From the NCBI GenBank assembly GCA_017546025.1, contig JAFYYS010000022.1, positions 62,001 through 126,000 of the forward strand: DNA of 64,000 nucleotides, in the 5' to 3' direction. The stretch is from Lachnospiraceae bacterium. Its GTDB lineage: Bacteria > Bacillota > Clostridia > Lachnospirales > Lachnospiraceae. This document shows positions 9,615-18,921 of this stretch, one piece after another; within the stretch, counting starts at the first letter, position 1, and the number at the start of each line of letters is the position of its first letter. The notes beneath the pieces were generated by a model. It was not told the DNA's origin and ran no database searches. It saw only the letters and a program-made list of their open reading frames with translations. Both the position numbers and the translations under genes were made by a program.

Positions 9615-9639
9615 TTCTTCCGTACCGGCTGCGGAAGAA
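9579..9639 (+). repeat. Two adjacent hairpins with identical loops at the mutS 3' end
   Basis: Hairpin one is 9579-9599, stem CTCCTG/CAGGAG, inside the last codons of mutS. Hairpin two is 9615-9639, stem TTCTTCCG/CGGAAGAA, just after the stop. Both enclose the same nine-base loop TACCGGCTG. No T-run follows, so they are not a normal terminator. They look like a short tandem duplication in which base-pairing was kept while the stems diverged. A role in mRNA 3'-end stability is possible but is inference only. Confidence 0.5.
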
Positions 9640-9692
9640 AACATACAGCCGGGATACGGGGGCGGACCCCGTCGCGTAAAGAAGAGGATTTT

Positions 9693-11129
9693 ATGGAACA
9701 AGTGTATCGAGTGCACCTCGGACCCGCCCGCTGCGGCGCGGATCTCGGGGACGGAAGCGAGCGCGGCTTATATGTGGATCAGGATACGATCCTTCGTAAG
9801 CTCGGTCGCCCGCATCGTCAGATTAATCTGATGTATTGTTATTATCCGAATGACCCCGGCTGGCCGAAACGGGCAAGCGAGGCATTCCCGAAGGACAATC
9901 CGGAATTCGCCTGGGATTATCCTTATGACGACTATTTCCCGTACGGCGGAGGCATCGGCGGGAACAGGGACGCGGAAGTCTTTCAATGCATGAGAGATAT
10001 CCGGCGTCACGGACAGGACGTCTGTCTGACCATAACGATGGACCCGTTTCTGTCGGACGAGCATATTGTCTCGGTTGCAAGAGACCTTCGGACCTACGGA
10101 AGAATCACGGTCCGGATTAACCATGAAGCGACCGGCTCGTGGTTCTCCTTTAACAAAAGAGCAACCTATGAGCAGGTTGCCGCATTCTTCGTCAGATGCG
10201 CGGATATCTTTCACCGCGAAGCACCGAACTGCAAGGTTGTGCTCTGCCTGGACGGCTGCAAGAGCATGGACGAAGAGAAGATGGTCATGGAAGACATCTT
10301 CACCGAAGCGGCGAGGGCTGCGGATGTTGTTTCCGTGGACCGGTATCTGGCGCTTCACTGGGGTTACCCGGCCGATGTGTGCGAGGATAACCGGAGCGCG
10401 CAGAGAACGCCGGTCGGTGAAATCTACCGGCTCTGCAAGAAGAGTGCCGACCGCTATGAAATCATGAATCAGGGCGTCCGTAAGCCGATGGTTCTGTCGG
10501 AGCTCAACGCGGACGGTGACGTGACCGGCCCTTACGAGCAGGCGGAAATGTACGAAGAGTTCTGCCGGATGCTTAGGGAGGATAAGGATAACTGGCTTTC
10601 CGGAATTACGATGTACCAGTACCGCGACGACGGGCGGCTCGGGCTTGAGATTACCGACCCGAACAACAAGAATGTCGGAATCGAGCAGCCGCTTTTAATG
10701 ACCTACCGTGACCTGATTCACAAGGAGCCGTTTCTTCCCGGGATGACGGTCGGGGAACGTGCGGAAGGACCGTTCGTGCTTCGCTACGGCGGGGCGGAGG
10801 ATGCCGACGGCATTACGGTTCCGGTGATGCTTGAAAAAAAGCCTGTTTTCTTTGAGCTGTACTTTGACGGCGAGCTTGTCGACGCCAATCTGATGATTTC
10901 GTGCGGCGGCGAATGGTTCTATAAGAAGCCGGGTGTTTCCGTCATCGACATGAACAGCGCTTTCTTCAACCGTGAAATCGAAGGCGGTCAGATTTTCCTC
11001 AGTTTCTTTGCGCCGCCCGCAAGCGGAGAAAACGACCCGGGACAGGGTGAAGGCTGGCAGACGGATTATTACTACACACTGAAATCGCTTCCGCGTTTCA
11101 GAATCCGTTATGAGGCAATTCTTAAGTAA
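9693..11129 (+). CDS. Putative clan GH-A-like glycoside hydrolase (GH26-like)
   Basis: A 478-residue protein without a signal peptide, so probably cytoplasmic. The first 340 residues read as a TIM barrel. The segment RINHEATGSWFSF places a Glu at residue 145 after a beta strand and resembles the acid-base region of family 26 mannanases. VLSELNADGD places a Glu at residue 270 in the usual position of the nucleophile. The last 120 residues look like a beta-rich accessory domain. The following genes, a phosphoglucomutase and mannose-6-phosphate isomerase, fit a role in handling hexose or mannose-containing sugars. I cannot fix the family from sequence alone; a non-catalytic barrel protein is also possible. 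Confidence 0.5.
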   Translation: MEQVYRVHLGPARCGADLGDGSERGLYVDQDTILRKLGRPHRQINLMYCYYPNDPGWPKRASEAFPKDNPEFAWDYPYDDYFPYGGGIGGNRDAEVFQCMRDIRRHGQDVCLTITMDPFLSDEHIVSVARDLRTYGRITVRINHEATGSWFSFNKRATYEQVAAFFVRCADIFHREAPNCKVVLCLDGCKSMDEEKMVMEDIFTEAARAADVVSVDRYLALHWGYPADVCEDNRSAQRTPVGEIYRLCKKSADRYEIMNQGVRKPMVLSELNADGDVTGPYEQAEMYEEFCRMLREDKDNWLSGITMYQYRDDGRLGLEITDPNNKNVGIEQPLLMTYRDLIHKEPFLPGMTVGERAEGPFVLRYGGAEDADGITVPVMLEKKPVFFELYFDGELVDANLMISCGGEWFYKKPGVSVIDMNSAFFNREIEGGQIFLSFFAPPASGENDPGQGEGWQTDYYYTLKSLPRFRIRYEAILK

Positions 11130-11166
11130 ATGATGTACAAAAAGATATATTCAGGAGGTAGATGCT

Positions 11167-12891
11167 ATGGATTATCAGGAGATGTATCGTTTCTGGTGCA
11201 CGGATGATTATTTCGACGCCGGGACGAAAGCGGAGCTGCTTGCCGTCAAGGACGACGAGAAAGAGATCCGTGAGCGCTTTTACAAGAGCCTGGAGTTCGG
11301 TACCGGCGGACTTCGCGGCATCATCGGTGCCGGCACGAACCGGATGAATCTGTATACCGTTCGTAAGGCCACGCAGGGTCTTGCCAATTTCATTTTGAAG
11401 GAGGGCGGTGCCGGGCGCGGTGTTGCCATTGCCTACGATTCCCGCCGCATGTCGGTTGAATTCAGTGAGGAAGCAGCGCTTTGTCTTGCCGCAAACGGCA
11501 TCAAGGCATACCGTTTCGAGTCGCTTCGCCCGACGCCCGAGCTTTCCTTCGCGCTTCGCGAGCTCGGCTGTATCGCGGGTATTGTCGTAACGGCGAGCCA
11601 TAACCCCGCCGAATACAACGGCTATAAGGTTTATTGGGAGGACGGCGCACAGATTACGCCTCCGAAGGATGCCGCCATCATTGACGAGGTCAATGCCGTA
11701 ACGGATTTTCACAAGGTGAAGACGATGTCCCGTCTCGACGCCATCAAGGCCGGCCTTTATTTCGTCATCGGTCAGGAAATCGATGACAGATATATGGAGG
11801 AGCTGAAGAAGCAGGTATTAAGACCCGAAATCTGCCGCGAACAGGGCAAGGATATGAAGGTCGTTTATACGCCTCTTCACGGAACCGGTAACATTCCGGC
11901 AAGAAGAATCCTGAAGGAGATCGGTTTTACACAGGTTGTTGTCGTTCCGGAGCAGGAGAAGCCGGACGGAAACTTCCCGACCGTAACGAGCCCGAACCCC
12001 GAGAGCAAGGAAGCTTTCGAGCTTGCACTGGCTCTTGCGAAGAAGGAGGGCGCTGACCTCGTTTTGGCAACGGACCCGGATGCTGACCGTCTCGGTGTTT
12101 ATGCAAAGGATTCGAAGACCGGAGAGTATCATTCCTTCACCGGAAACATGTCCGGCATGCTGATTTGCGAGTACCTGCTTTCGACGAGAAAGGAACTCGG
12201 ATTGCTGCATGACGACGGATTCCTCGTAAAGACGATTGTTTCGACGAACATGACGGACCTGATTGCGAAGGAATACGGCCTCGAGCTTAAGGAGTGCCTG
12301 ACCGGCTTCAAGTTCATCGGCGAGCTGATTAAGCTTTCCGAGCAGACCGGAAAAGGACATTATGAGTTCGGCTTTGAGGAGAGCTACGGCTGCCTGATCG
12401 GAACGCATGCAAGAGACAAGGATGCCATCGTTGCGGTTATGTCGCTTTGCGAAGCGGCTGCTTATTACCGCACCAAGGGTCTTACCCTTTGGGATCAGAT
12501 GATGAACATCTACGAGAAGTACGGGTTCTTCCGTGAAGGCATCCAGACCATCACGTTAAAGGGCTTTGAGGGCGCGCAGAAGATCCGCGAGATGATGGAC
12601 AACATCCGCAACAATCCGCCGAAGAAGCTCGGCTGCTACGACGTGCTTGAGTTCCGCGATTACGAAAAGGACATCGTAACCGATTACAAGACCGGTGAGA
12701 CCCGTCCGACCGGACTTCGCAAGTCCAATGTTTTGTACTTTGATCTGAACGATAACGCATGGGCATGCGTAAGACCGTCCGGCACGGAGCCCAAGATTAA
12801 GTTTTACATCGGCGTAAAGGGAACATCCTTCGAGGATGCCGAAAAGAAGCAGAAGGAGCTTCTCGACGCGCTGATGGTATTTGCCGAATAA
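11167..12891 (+). CDS. pgcA: Alpha-phosphoglucomutase / phospho-sugar mutase
   Basis: A 574-residue phosphohexomutase that interconverts glucose 1-phosphate and glucose 6-phosphate; related members also act on mannose phosphates. The active phosphoserine is Ser144 in VTASHNPAEYNGYK, the metal loop is ATDPDADRLG (first Asp near residue 303), the sugar-binding loop is GFEESYG, and the phosphate-binding loop is RPSGTEPKIK near the C-terminus. The length and motifs match the large PgcA/PGM2 type. AGGAGG precedes ATG 11167. manA begins 21 bases downstream, so the two probably act on one hexose-phosphate pool. Confidence 0.94.
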   Translation: MDYQEMYRFWCTDDYFDAGTKAELLAVKDDEKEIRERFYKSLEFGTGGLRGIIGAGTNRMNLYTVRKATQGLANFILKEGGAGRGVAIAYDSRRMSVEFSEEAALCLAANGIKAYRFESLRPTPELSFALRELGCIAGIVVTASHNPAEYNGYKVYWEDGAQITPPKDAAIIDEVNAVTDFHKVKTMSRLDAIKAGLYFVIGQEIDDRYMEELKKQVLRPEICREQGKDMKVVYTPLHGTGNIPARRILKEIGFTQVVVVPEQEKPDGNFPTVTSPNPESKEAFELALALAKKEGADLVLATDPDADRLGVYAKDSKTGEYHSFTGNMSGMLICEYLLSTRKELGLLHDDGFLVKTIVSTNMTDLIAKEYGLELKECLTGFKFIGELIKLSEQTGKGHYEFGFEESYGCLIGTHARDKDAIVAVMSLCEAAAYYRTKGLTLWDQMMNIYEKYGFFREGIQTITLKGFEGAQKIREMMDNIRNNPPKKLGCYDVLEFRDYEKDIVTDYKTGETRPTGLRKSNVLYFDLNDNAWACVRPSGTEPKIKFYIGVKGTSFEDAEKKQKELLDALMVFAE

Positions 12892-12912
12892 AAATATTAA
12901 CCGGAGAAATCG

Positions 12913-13872
12913 ATGAAAGAACTGATGTTTTTAAATCCGGTTTTGAAGGAATGCATTTGGGGCGGTACCCGTCTTTCGGGATTCGGGTATCGCCTTCCGA
13001 GTGACAAGACCGGAGAATGCTGGGGGATCAGCGCACATCGGAACGGGGATTGCACCGTTGCTTCGGGAGCTTATGCAGGGATGACATTAAGCGATTTATT
13101 CACGAAGCACCGGGAGCTTTTCGGCGGCATCGGGGGAGAGTATTTCCCTCTGCTTGTAAAAATCATTGATGCTAAAAACGATTTAAGCGTGCAGGTTCAT
13201 CCTGACGATGAATATGCACGGATTCACGAAAACGGAGCCTCCGGAAAAGCCGAGTGCTGGTACATCCTTGACTGTGATGAGGGTGCGGCCATAGTTCTCG
13301 GACACCGGGCAAAAGACCGTAAGGAAGCGGAAGAGATGATCCGTGAGGGCCGTTTCTCCGATTTCATCCGTGAAATTCCGATTCAAAAGGGCGACTTTTT
13401 GATGATCGAGCCGGGTGTCATTCATGCCATCAAGGGCGGCACAATGCTTCTTGAGACGCAGGAGAACAGTGACATCACCTACCGCGTGTACGATTACGGC
13501 AGGCTCGTGAACGGGGCGCCGAGAAAGCTTCATATTGAGGAAAGCCTGGCGGTGATGAAGTGCCCGTGCCTTCCCGATAAGCCCGATTCCAAGACGGAGC
13601 GGGTCGGCCGGTCGGAAATCCGGCACTTCGTGTCCGATTCGCATTTTTCAACGACGTTATATCGGGTGGACGGAGAGCTTGCCGTCACGAACGGGAATCC
13701 GTTTTCGGCTGTCACGGTGCTTTCGGGAAGCGGAGCAGTGGACGGCACGCCCGTTAAAAAGGGAGACAACTTTTTAATTCCCGCGGGCTACGGCGACTTT
13801 GTTCTGTCGGGGCGGATGGAACTCATGCTGAGCACGGTTCCGAAGGAACCGAAGGTTGCAATTCAGGAGTGA
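12913..13872 (+). CDS. manA: Mannose-6-phosphate isomerase, class I
   Basis: A 319-residue cupin-fold enzyme interconverting mannose 6-phosphate and fructose 6-phosphate with a bound zinc. The N-terminus NPVLKECIWGGTRL, the zinc-site segment VQVHPDDEYA (about residue 95), KAECWYIL, and GVIHAIKGGTMLLETQENSD (about 170-190) are all characteristic of the short Firmicutes form. It follows the phosphoglucomutase gene by 21 bases. The ribosome-binding site is weak (GGAGAAATCG). A strong promoter for fhs overlaps the last codons of this gene. Confidence 0.95.
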   Translation: MKELMFLNPVLKECIWGGTRLSGFGYRLPSDKTGECWGISAHRNGDCTVASGAYAGMTLSDLFTKHRELFGGIGGEYFPLLVKIIDAKNDLSVQVHPDDEYARIHENGASGKAECWYILDCDEGAAIVLGHRAKDRKEAEEMIREGRFSDFIREIPIQKGDFLMIEPGVIHAIKGGTMLLETQENSDITYRVYDYGRLVNGAPRKLHIEESLAVMKCPCLPDKPDSKTERVGRSEIRHFVSDSHFSTTLYRVDGELAVTNGNPFSAVTVLSGSGAVDGTPVKKGDNFLIPAGYGDFVLSGRMELMLSTVPKEPKVAIQE

Positions 13873-13884
13873 TAATGCTATAAT
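13856..13884 (+). promoter_or_regulatory. Sigma-A-type promoter for fhs
   Basis: The -35 box TTGCAA (13856-13861) lies inside the end of manA, followed by a 17-base spacer and a perfect -10 box TATAAT (13879-13884). The transcript would carry a leader of about 75 bases before fhs. This separates fhs from the upstream sugar operon. Confidence 0.75.
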
Positions 13885-13967
13885 AATACTTTGCGGGGTT
13901 TGGCATTATTGCAGGAAAATGTTACATTTTTCAAAGTCATCAGAATAAAAAGTCATGAGGTGAGCAG

Positions 13968-15638
13968 ATGAAAACAGACATCCAGATTGCGCAGGAAGCA
14001 GTAATGCAGCCGATTACAAAGGTTGCGGAGAAACTCGGAATCAACGAGGACGAGTTGGAACTGTACGGCAGGTACAAGGCGAAATTTTCCGATGAATTGC
14101 TGAAACGGATTGAAGGCAATCCCGAAGGAAAGCTTGTTTTGGTGACGGCAATCAACCCGACACCTGCCGGTGAAGGCAAGACGACAACGACCGTCGGCCT
14201 CGGTGAGGCAATGGGACTTCTCGGAAAGAAAGCGGTCATCGCGCTTCGTGAGCCCTCCCTCGGTCCGTGCTTCGGTGTAAAGGGCGGTGCTGCAGGCGGC
14301 GGCTACGCACAGGTTGTTCCGATGGAAGACCTGAACCTGCATTTTACCGGTGATTTCCATGCGATTACCTCGGCAAACAATCTGCTTGCCGCCATGCTTG
14401 ACAACCATATCATGCAGGGCAATGCGCTCGGAATCGATCCGAACCAGGTTGTCTGGAAGCGCTGTCTTGACATGAACGACAGAGCGCTTCGTAACATCGT
14501 CATCGGTCTCGGAAAGAAGACCGACGGCGTGGTGAGAGAAGACCACTTCATCATCACCGTTGCTTCGGAAATCATGGCAATTCTCTGTCTGGCAAATGAC
14601 ATGACGGACCTCAAGGACCGTCTCGGCCGCATCATCGTAGCCTATACGTATGACGGAAAGCCCGTTACCGCCGCAGAGCTGAAGGCTGTCGGTTCGATGG
14701 CCGCTCTTTTGAAGGATGCGCTCAGACCGAACCTGATTCAGACCATTGAAAACACGCCTGCCATCGTGCACGGCGGTCCGTTCGCCAACATTGCACACGG
14801 CTGCAACAGCGTGCGCGCCACAAAGGCAGCTTTGAAGCTCAGTGACATCGTCATTACGGAAGCCGGATTCGGTGCCGACCTCGGTGCCGAGAAGTTCTTC
14901 GACATCAAGTGCAGAAAGGCCGGTCTTAAGCCGGATGCCGTTGTGCTTGTTGCAACGGTACGCGCGCTGAAGTATAACGGCGGCATTCCGAAGGCAGAGC
15001 TTGCGAAGGAAGACCTTGCGGCGTTAAAGCGCGGCATCGTTAACCTCGAGAAGCATATCGAGAACCTGCAGCAGTACGGCGTTCCGGTTGTGGTTACGTT
15101 AAACCGTTTCACCGAGGATACCGACGCCGAGCTCACATTTGTCAGAGAATTCTGCGAAGCAAGAGGCTGTGACTTCGCGCTGTCCGAGGTTTGGGCTAAG
15201 GGCGGCGAAGGCGGTATCGCGCTTGCCAGGAGAGTGCTTGCGACATTAGAAGAGAAAGAAAGCCGTTTTGCTCCGATTTATCCCGACGAGATGCCTCTTA
15301 AGGAGAAGATTGAGACGGTTTGTAAGAAGATTTACGGTGCTTCCGGTGTCATCTTTGATCCGGGCGCCGAGAAGATGCTTGCCAAGCTGACGGAGCTCGG
15401 ATTCGGTTCCCTTCCGGTCTGCATGGCAAAAACCCAGTATTCCCTTTCCGATGATCCCGGAAAGCTGGGGCGCCCGACGGATTATTCCGTGACGGTGCGG
15501 GAAGTTTACGTGTCTGCCGGTGCCGGCTTTGTCGTAGCACTGACCGGAACCATCATGACGATGCCCGGGCTTCCGAAGAGTCCCGCAGCAGAGCGCATTG
15601 ATGTGGATGCGGACGGCGTAATCGACGGATTGTTCTAA
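13968..15638 (+). CDS. fhs: Formate-tetrahydrofolate ligase
   Basis: A 556-residue enzyme that joins formate to tetrahydrofolate using ATP, giving 10-formyl-THF for purine synthesis, glycine and serine metabolism and, in acetogens, the methyl branch of the Wood-Ljungdahl pathway. The P-loop [18 protein letters not shown] is near residue 64, followed by [20 protein letters not shown], a hallmark of the family. Full length and intact. The preferred start is ATG 13968, preceded by GAGGTGAGC. The exporter cluster starts only 17 bases after the stop, so transcription may continue into it. No other folate-pathway gene is in the window, so acetogenesis cannot be inferred. Confidence 0.98.
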   Translation: MKTDIQIAQEAVMQPITKVAEKLGINEDELELYGRYKAKFSDELLKRIEGNPEGKLVLVTAINPTPAGEGKTTTTVGLGEAMGLLGKKAVIALREPSLGPCFGVKGGAAGGGYAQVVPMEDLNLHFTGDFHAITSANNLLAAMLDNHIMQGNALGIDPNQVVWKRCLDMNDRALRNIVIGLGKKTDGVVREDHFIITVASEIMAILCLANDMTDLKDRLGRIIVAYTYDGKPVTAAELKAVGSMAALLKDALRPNLIQTIENTPAIVHGGPFANIAHGCNSVRATKAALKLSDIVITEAGFGADLGAEKFFDIKCRKAGLKPDAVVLVATVRALKYNGGIPKAELAKEDLAALKRGIVNLEKHIENLQQYGVPVVVTLNRFTEDTDAELTFVREFCEARGCDFALSEVWAKGGEGGIALARRVLATLEEKESRFAPIYPDEMPLKEKIETVCKKIYGASGVIFDPGAEKMLAKLTELGFGSLPVCMAKTQYSLSDDPGKLGRPTDYSVTVREVYVSAGAGFVVALTGTIMTMPGLPKSPAAERIDVDADGVIDGLF

Positions 15639-15655
15639 AAAGCGCGGAGGTTTTT

Positions 15656-16732
15656 ATGAGGAGAAGTAAGAAAATCATTTTGCTTTTTCTGGTCGCAGCC
15701 CTGATGTTTACGGGCTGCGGTCTTCTGCCTGCCGAAAAAAGCACGCGGAAGATGCCGGTTGAGAAAACCGACACAGAAGAGCGCAAAATATCCACGGCAA
15801 TCGTGGAACGCGGGGACGTTACCGACTGCATCACGGCTGAATGCGTGTACGGCAGTCAGAAAAGCGAGAGCCTCTCTTTCAACACGGGTAACGAGCCCAT
15901 TCTCGGAATCTATGTAAAGGAAGGCGACGCGGTTTATGCCGGAGAGCTTCTTGCAGAGATTGCGACCGGGACTCTGGATGATGAGATTGAGGAATGTAAG
16001 AGAATCTGCAAGCAGACCGATACCGATCTTGCTTATTACACGCAGAAGCTTGCGTTTGAGACGGAAAGACAGCAGATTGCCAAGCGTTACGGGCGCAAGT
16101 TCGAAACGAAGACGCTTGATGACCTGGCTGACAAAAAGGCCGTTTTGGAGGGAGAAAAGAAGGTTGCGGACTTAAGGCTTGCGGAAGCCGAAAAGCAGCT
16201 TAAGGGACGCCGGCTGGTAGCTTCTTTTGACGGTGTCGTCACGTACCTTCGCCCGATGCGGATGTGGGAGCGTTCGAACACGCAGACCTTCATCATCATC
16301 AGGAGCGCCGATACCGGTTTCATGACATCGCTTGACGACGTATACGGTTTCTCGGTCGGAGAGATGTACCAGTTGGAGTCCGGCAATGATATCATTCCGT
16401 GCACGCTTGCATCCGTAACAGAGAGCACGACCGTCAAGGACCGTTCCAATCTGATTTTCATTCCGCTTGAGGCCGGACTTGAAATAGAGGACGGAACGAG
16501 AGCCTATGTGAAGATTTTCAGACAGGAAGCGAAGGGAGTTTTATTCATCCCGACGGACGCTGTCAGAACAATCGGCGGAAGAACAGCTGTTTATGTGCAG
16601 AATTCCGATGGAATGCGTGAAATCCGTTACATTGAAATCGGACTCAGCGTAAAGGGTCTTCCGGAGAAAAGCCTGAACCGCACCGAAGTCATCTCAGGAC
16701 TCTCGGAAGGCGAAATCATCATCATAAGATAA
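15656..16732 (+). CDS. HlyD/MacA-like adaptor lipoprotein of an ABC exporter
   Basis: A 358-residue secreted lipoprotein: hydrophobic signal and lipobox FTGCG with Cys21. The body has the membrane-fusion-protein layout: a lipoyl-like half (about 60-100), a helical hairpin (about 110-175), the second lipoyl half with LVASFDGVVTYL, then beta-barrel segments and a final motif VISGLSEGEIIII. In Gram-positive bacteria such proteins partner with FtsX/MacB-type exporters, outside the membrane. The next gene, 12 bases on, is a second adaptor, and a permease and two ATPase genes follow, so the five form one transporter operon. Substrate unknown; antimicrobial peptides or a toxin are plausible by analogy. 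Confidence 0.8.
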   Translation: MRRSKKIILLFLVAALMFTGCGLLPAEKSTRKMPVEKTDTEERKISTAIVERGDVTDCITAECVYGSQKSESLSFNTGNEPILGIYVKEGDAVYAGELLAEIATGTLDDEIEECKRICKQTDTDLAYYTQKLAFETERQQIAKRYGRKFETKTLDDLADKKAVLEGEKKVADLRLAEAEKQLKGRRLVASFDGVVTYLRPMRMWERSNTQTFIIIRSADTGFMTSLDDVYGFSVGEMYQLESGNDIIPCTLASVTESTTVKDRSNLIFIPLEAGLEIEDGTRAYVKIFRQEAKGVLFIPTDAVRTIGGRTAVYVQNSDGMREIRYIEIGLSVKGLPEKSLNRTEVISGLSEGEIIIIR

Positions 16733-16744
16733 GGAGACAGTACA

Positions 16745-18910
16745 GTGAAAACAAGACGGATTTTATTGGCTGTGCTTCTTATCGCAGCTATGGTCTTGCC
16801 CGGATGCGGGCAGAAGGTCCAGGTACCGGAGCTGGTGGTGCCGATTGAGAATCCCGATGCCGTATTTACGGCACGGAAGATGAAACTTGATACGATCTAT
16901 GCCAAGGAAGGTTCGGTATGTCCCGACGTTACGGACATCAAGTTCGATTTTGATTCCGAGGCATACGATGTAGCCGTTATGATCGGCGATTTTGTGGAGG
17001 AGGGAGACCTTTTATTCCGCCTCGACAAGAATCTTGAGATGAAAGTAAAAGAAGCGGAGGTTGAGCTGACCATCCGCAAGAAGGATTACGAGGTTATAAG
17101 AAAGCGTCATAACGACCAGATTACCAACATGAAGAATCTCCGCAGCATGTTTGCGAACATGGGTGACTGGTACAACTATGAGCTTTGGGATGTCAACATC
17201 CGTGAGGCCGAGGCAGAGTTCGGTCTTCAGTATGACAATACCTATCAGGAAATCCTGGAGTTTGAGGACGAGTATCTCGAACTGAAAGAGCGTTTTGAGA
17301 ATTCCGAAATCAAAGCCCCGGTTTCCGGTCAGGTTGTCTACATGTCCGTTTTCACCGAGGGTGATCCGATCATGGAAGATACGACCGTTCTCTCCATCGC
17401 AAAGCAGGATAAGAAGCTTGTTTCCTGTCCGCTTGTTGAGCCGAAGGAGATTAAGGCCTACGATGAAATCCGCTGTGTTGTGCGCGGAAAGGAATATCCC
17501 GCAACCTATGTCGAGGTTGACGAGGAAGAACTGGCCGAAAAGAAATACCGTGCGCAGAATCTGTATTCCTACTTTGAGGTTGAAGGACTTCCCGAAGACC
17601 TCGAATTCGGCGAATACGCGGTTGTTTATTTCTACATTTCAAGCCATGATCCGGTGCTTTCCGTACCGAGCCAGGCGGTTACAAAGGAATCCGGACAGAC
17701 CTTCGTGAAGGTTGTATCCGGTGACCGGCAGGGAATCCGTCCCGTTACGGTCGGATTCAGCAATAAGAACTATACCGAAATCACTTCCGGACTTTCCGAG
17801 GGTGAGAAGGTATTTGTCGCAAACAATCTGGTCCGTTACGGTGTGGAGTACGATACCGCGACAGCGGAGCTGACCGATTTCGAAAAGGGCTGGAGCACCT
17901 ATGCACAGCGCGGTTCCCTTACGGCGGAGCCGTTTGTCAACCCCGTGAGCGGCAAGATTAAGGAAATCCACATCAGCACATTTTCCCAAATCTATGTGAC
18001 GAAGGGGCAGCCGATTTACACCGTGACGCCGGATCTCAGCGATGCCGAGAAGGAAGAGGCTGCCACGGCGCTTGCCCAGGCTAAGGCCGATTACGCCAAG
18101 AAGGTCAGAGACGACAAGGAAGCGCTTGAAAAGGAGCTTAAGCGGATCAAGAACATGGCTAAGGGCGTTGAGCGCGACCTTGCCCAGCTGAAGTATGACG
18201 CCGCTTTGGAGGCATATGAGAAGTATCTTGTCGACGGGCAGGAATACATCGATGAGTGCCAGAAGCGTGTCGATGATTTCGCCATCTGGGAACAGGGCGA
18301 TTATACGGTATGCGCGGAGCAGGACGGCTTCTTAAGCAGCTTCGCCAAGTATACAAAGGGCTATGAGTTGAAGGCCAACGAGACGCTATGCTATTTCTTT
18401 ACGCCTGACAATGTCTTCTATACCGGAAACGATGAAGACTGTTTCATCCGTTACGGCATGACCATTGAATTCGAGTATGAGTCAAACGGAGAGACCGTCC
18501 GCAAGACCGGTAAGGTCGTTTCCGCTTACGATGTCCGTCCGGAAGAGGTTACGGATGCCAATGTGTTCATCGTGAAGCTTGACGATGCGGATCCGCGTGA
18601 TACGAAGGCCAACGGACATGTTTTCTACCAGTACTGCAAGGCACAGGATATCATGACGATACCCACGAAACTGATTTCGAGGGAACGCAAGGACGGAACA
18701 GACGAGGAGGAAGAGGAAGAAAACGAAGACAAGCCCATGGGCGGAAACCTTCTGTCTGACGAAGAGGTAGTGAAGGGCGTTCCGTATGTATGGATTTACG
18801 ACGAGAACGGGCAGGTTGTGAAGCGTTATATCACAATTGTTCTGGAAAATAAGGACCGCGCCTGGGTATGCGACGGCATCAGTCAGGATGACCGCATCGT
18901 GGTGCATTAG
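16745..18910 (+). CDS. Large lipoprotein with two tandem HlyD-like adaptor modules
   Basis: A 721-residue lipoprotein (lipobox LPGCG, Cys21) that starts with GTG 16745 after AAGGAGA. It appears to contain two adaptor modules in a row. Module one (about 35-385) has a coiled hairpin around 95-180, IKAPVSGQVVYM, and ITSGLSEGEKVFV. Module two (about 390-721) repeats the scheme with NPVSGKIKEIHIS, a long Lys/Glu-rich coiled coil (about 440-505), VCAEQDGFLSS, and ISQDDRIVVH at the end. A strongly acidic run lies near residue 655. Ordinary adaptors are 350-450 residues, so this is about twice the normal size. It is encoded between the first adaptor and the permease. Confidence 0.75.
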   Translation: MKTRRILLAVLLIAAMVLPGCGQKVQVPELVVPIENPDAVFTARKMKLDTIYAKEGSVCPDVTDIKFDFDSEAYDVAVMIGDFVEEGDLLFRLDKNLEMKVKEAEVELTIRKKDYEVIRKRHNDQITNMKNLRSMFANMGDWYNYELWDVNIREAEAEFGLQYDNTYQEILEFEDEYLELKERFENSEIKAPVSGQVVYMSVFTEGDPIMEDTTVLSIAKQDKKLVSCPLVEPKEIKAYDEIRCVVRGKEYPATYVEVDEEELAEKKYRAQNLYSYFEVEGLPEDLEFGEYAVVYFYISSHDPVLSVPSQAVTKESGQTFVKVVSGDRQGIRPVTVGFSNKNYTEITSGLSEGEKVFVANNLVRYGVEYDTATAELTDFEKGWSTYAQRGSLTAEPFVNPVSGKIKEIHISTFSQIYVTKGQPIYTVTPDLSDAEKEEAATALAQAKADYAKKVRDDKEALEKELKRIKNMAKGVERDLAQLKYDAALEAYEKYLVDGQEYIDECQKRVDDFAIWEQGDYTVCAEQDGFLSSFAKYTKGYELKANETLCYFFTPDNVFYTGNDEDCFIRYGMTIEFEYESNGETVRKTGKVVSAYDVRPEEVTDANVFIVKLDDADPRDTKANGHVFYQYCKAQDIMTIPTKLISRERKDGTDEEEEEENEDKPMGGNLLSDEEVVKGVPYVWIYDENGQVVKRYITIVLENKDRAWVCDGISQDDRIVVH

Positions 18911-18921
18911 GAGGAAAGGCA

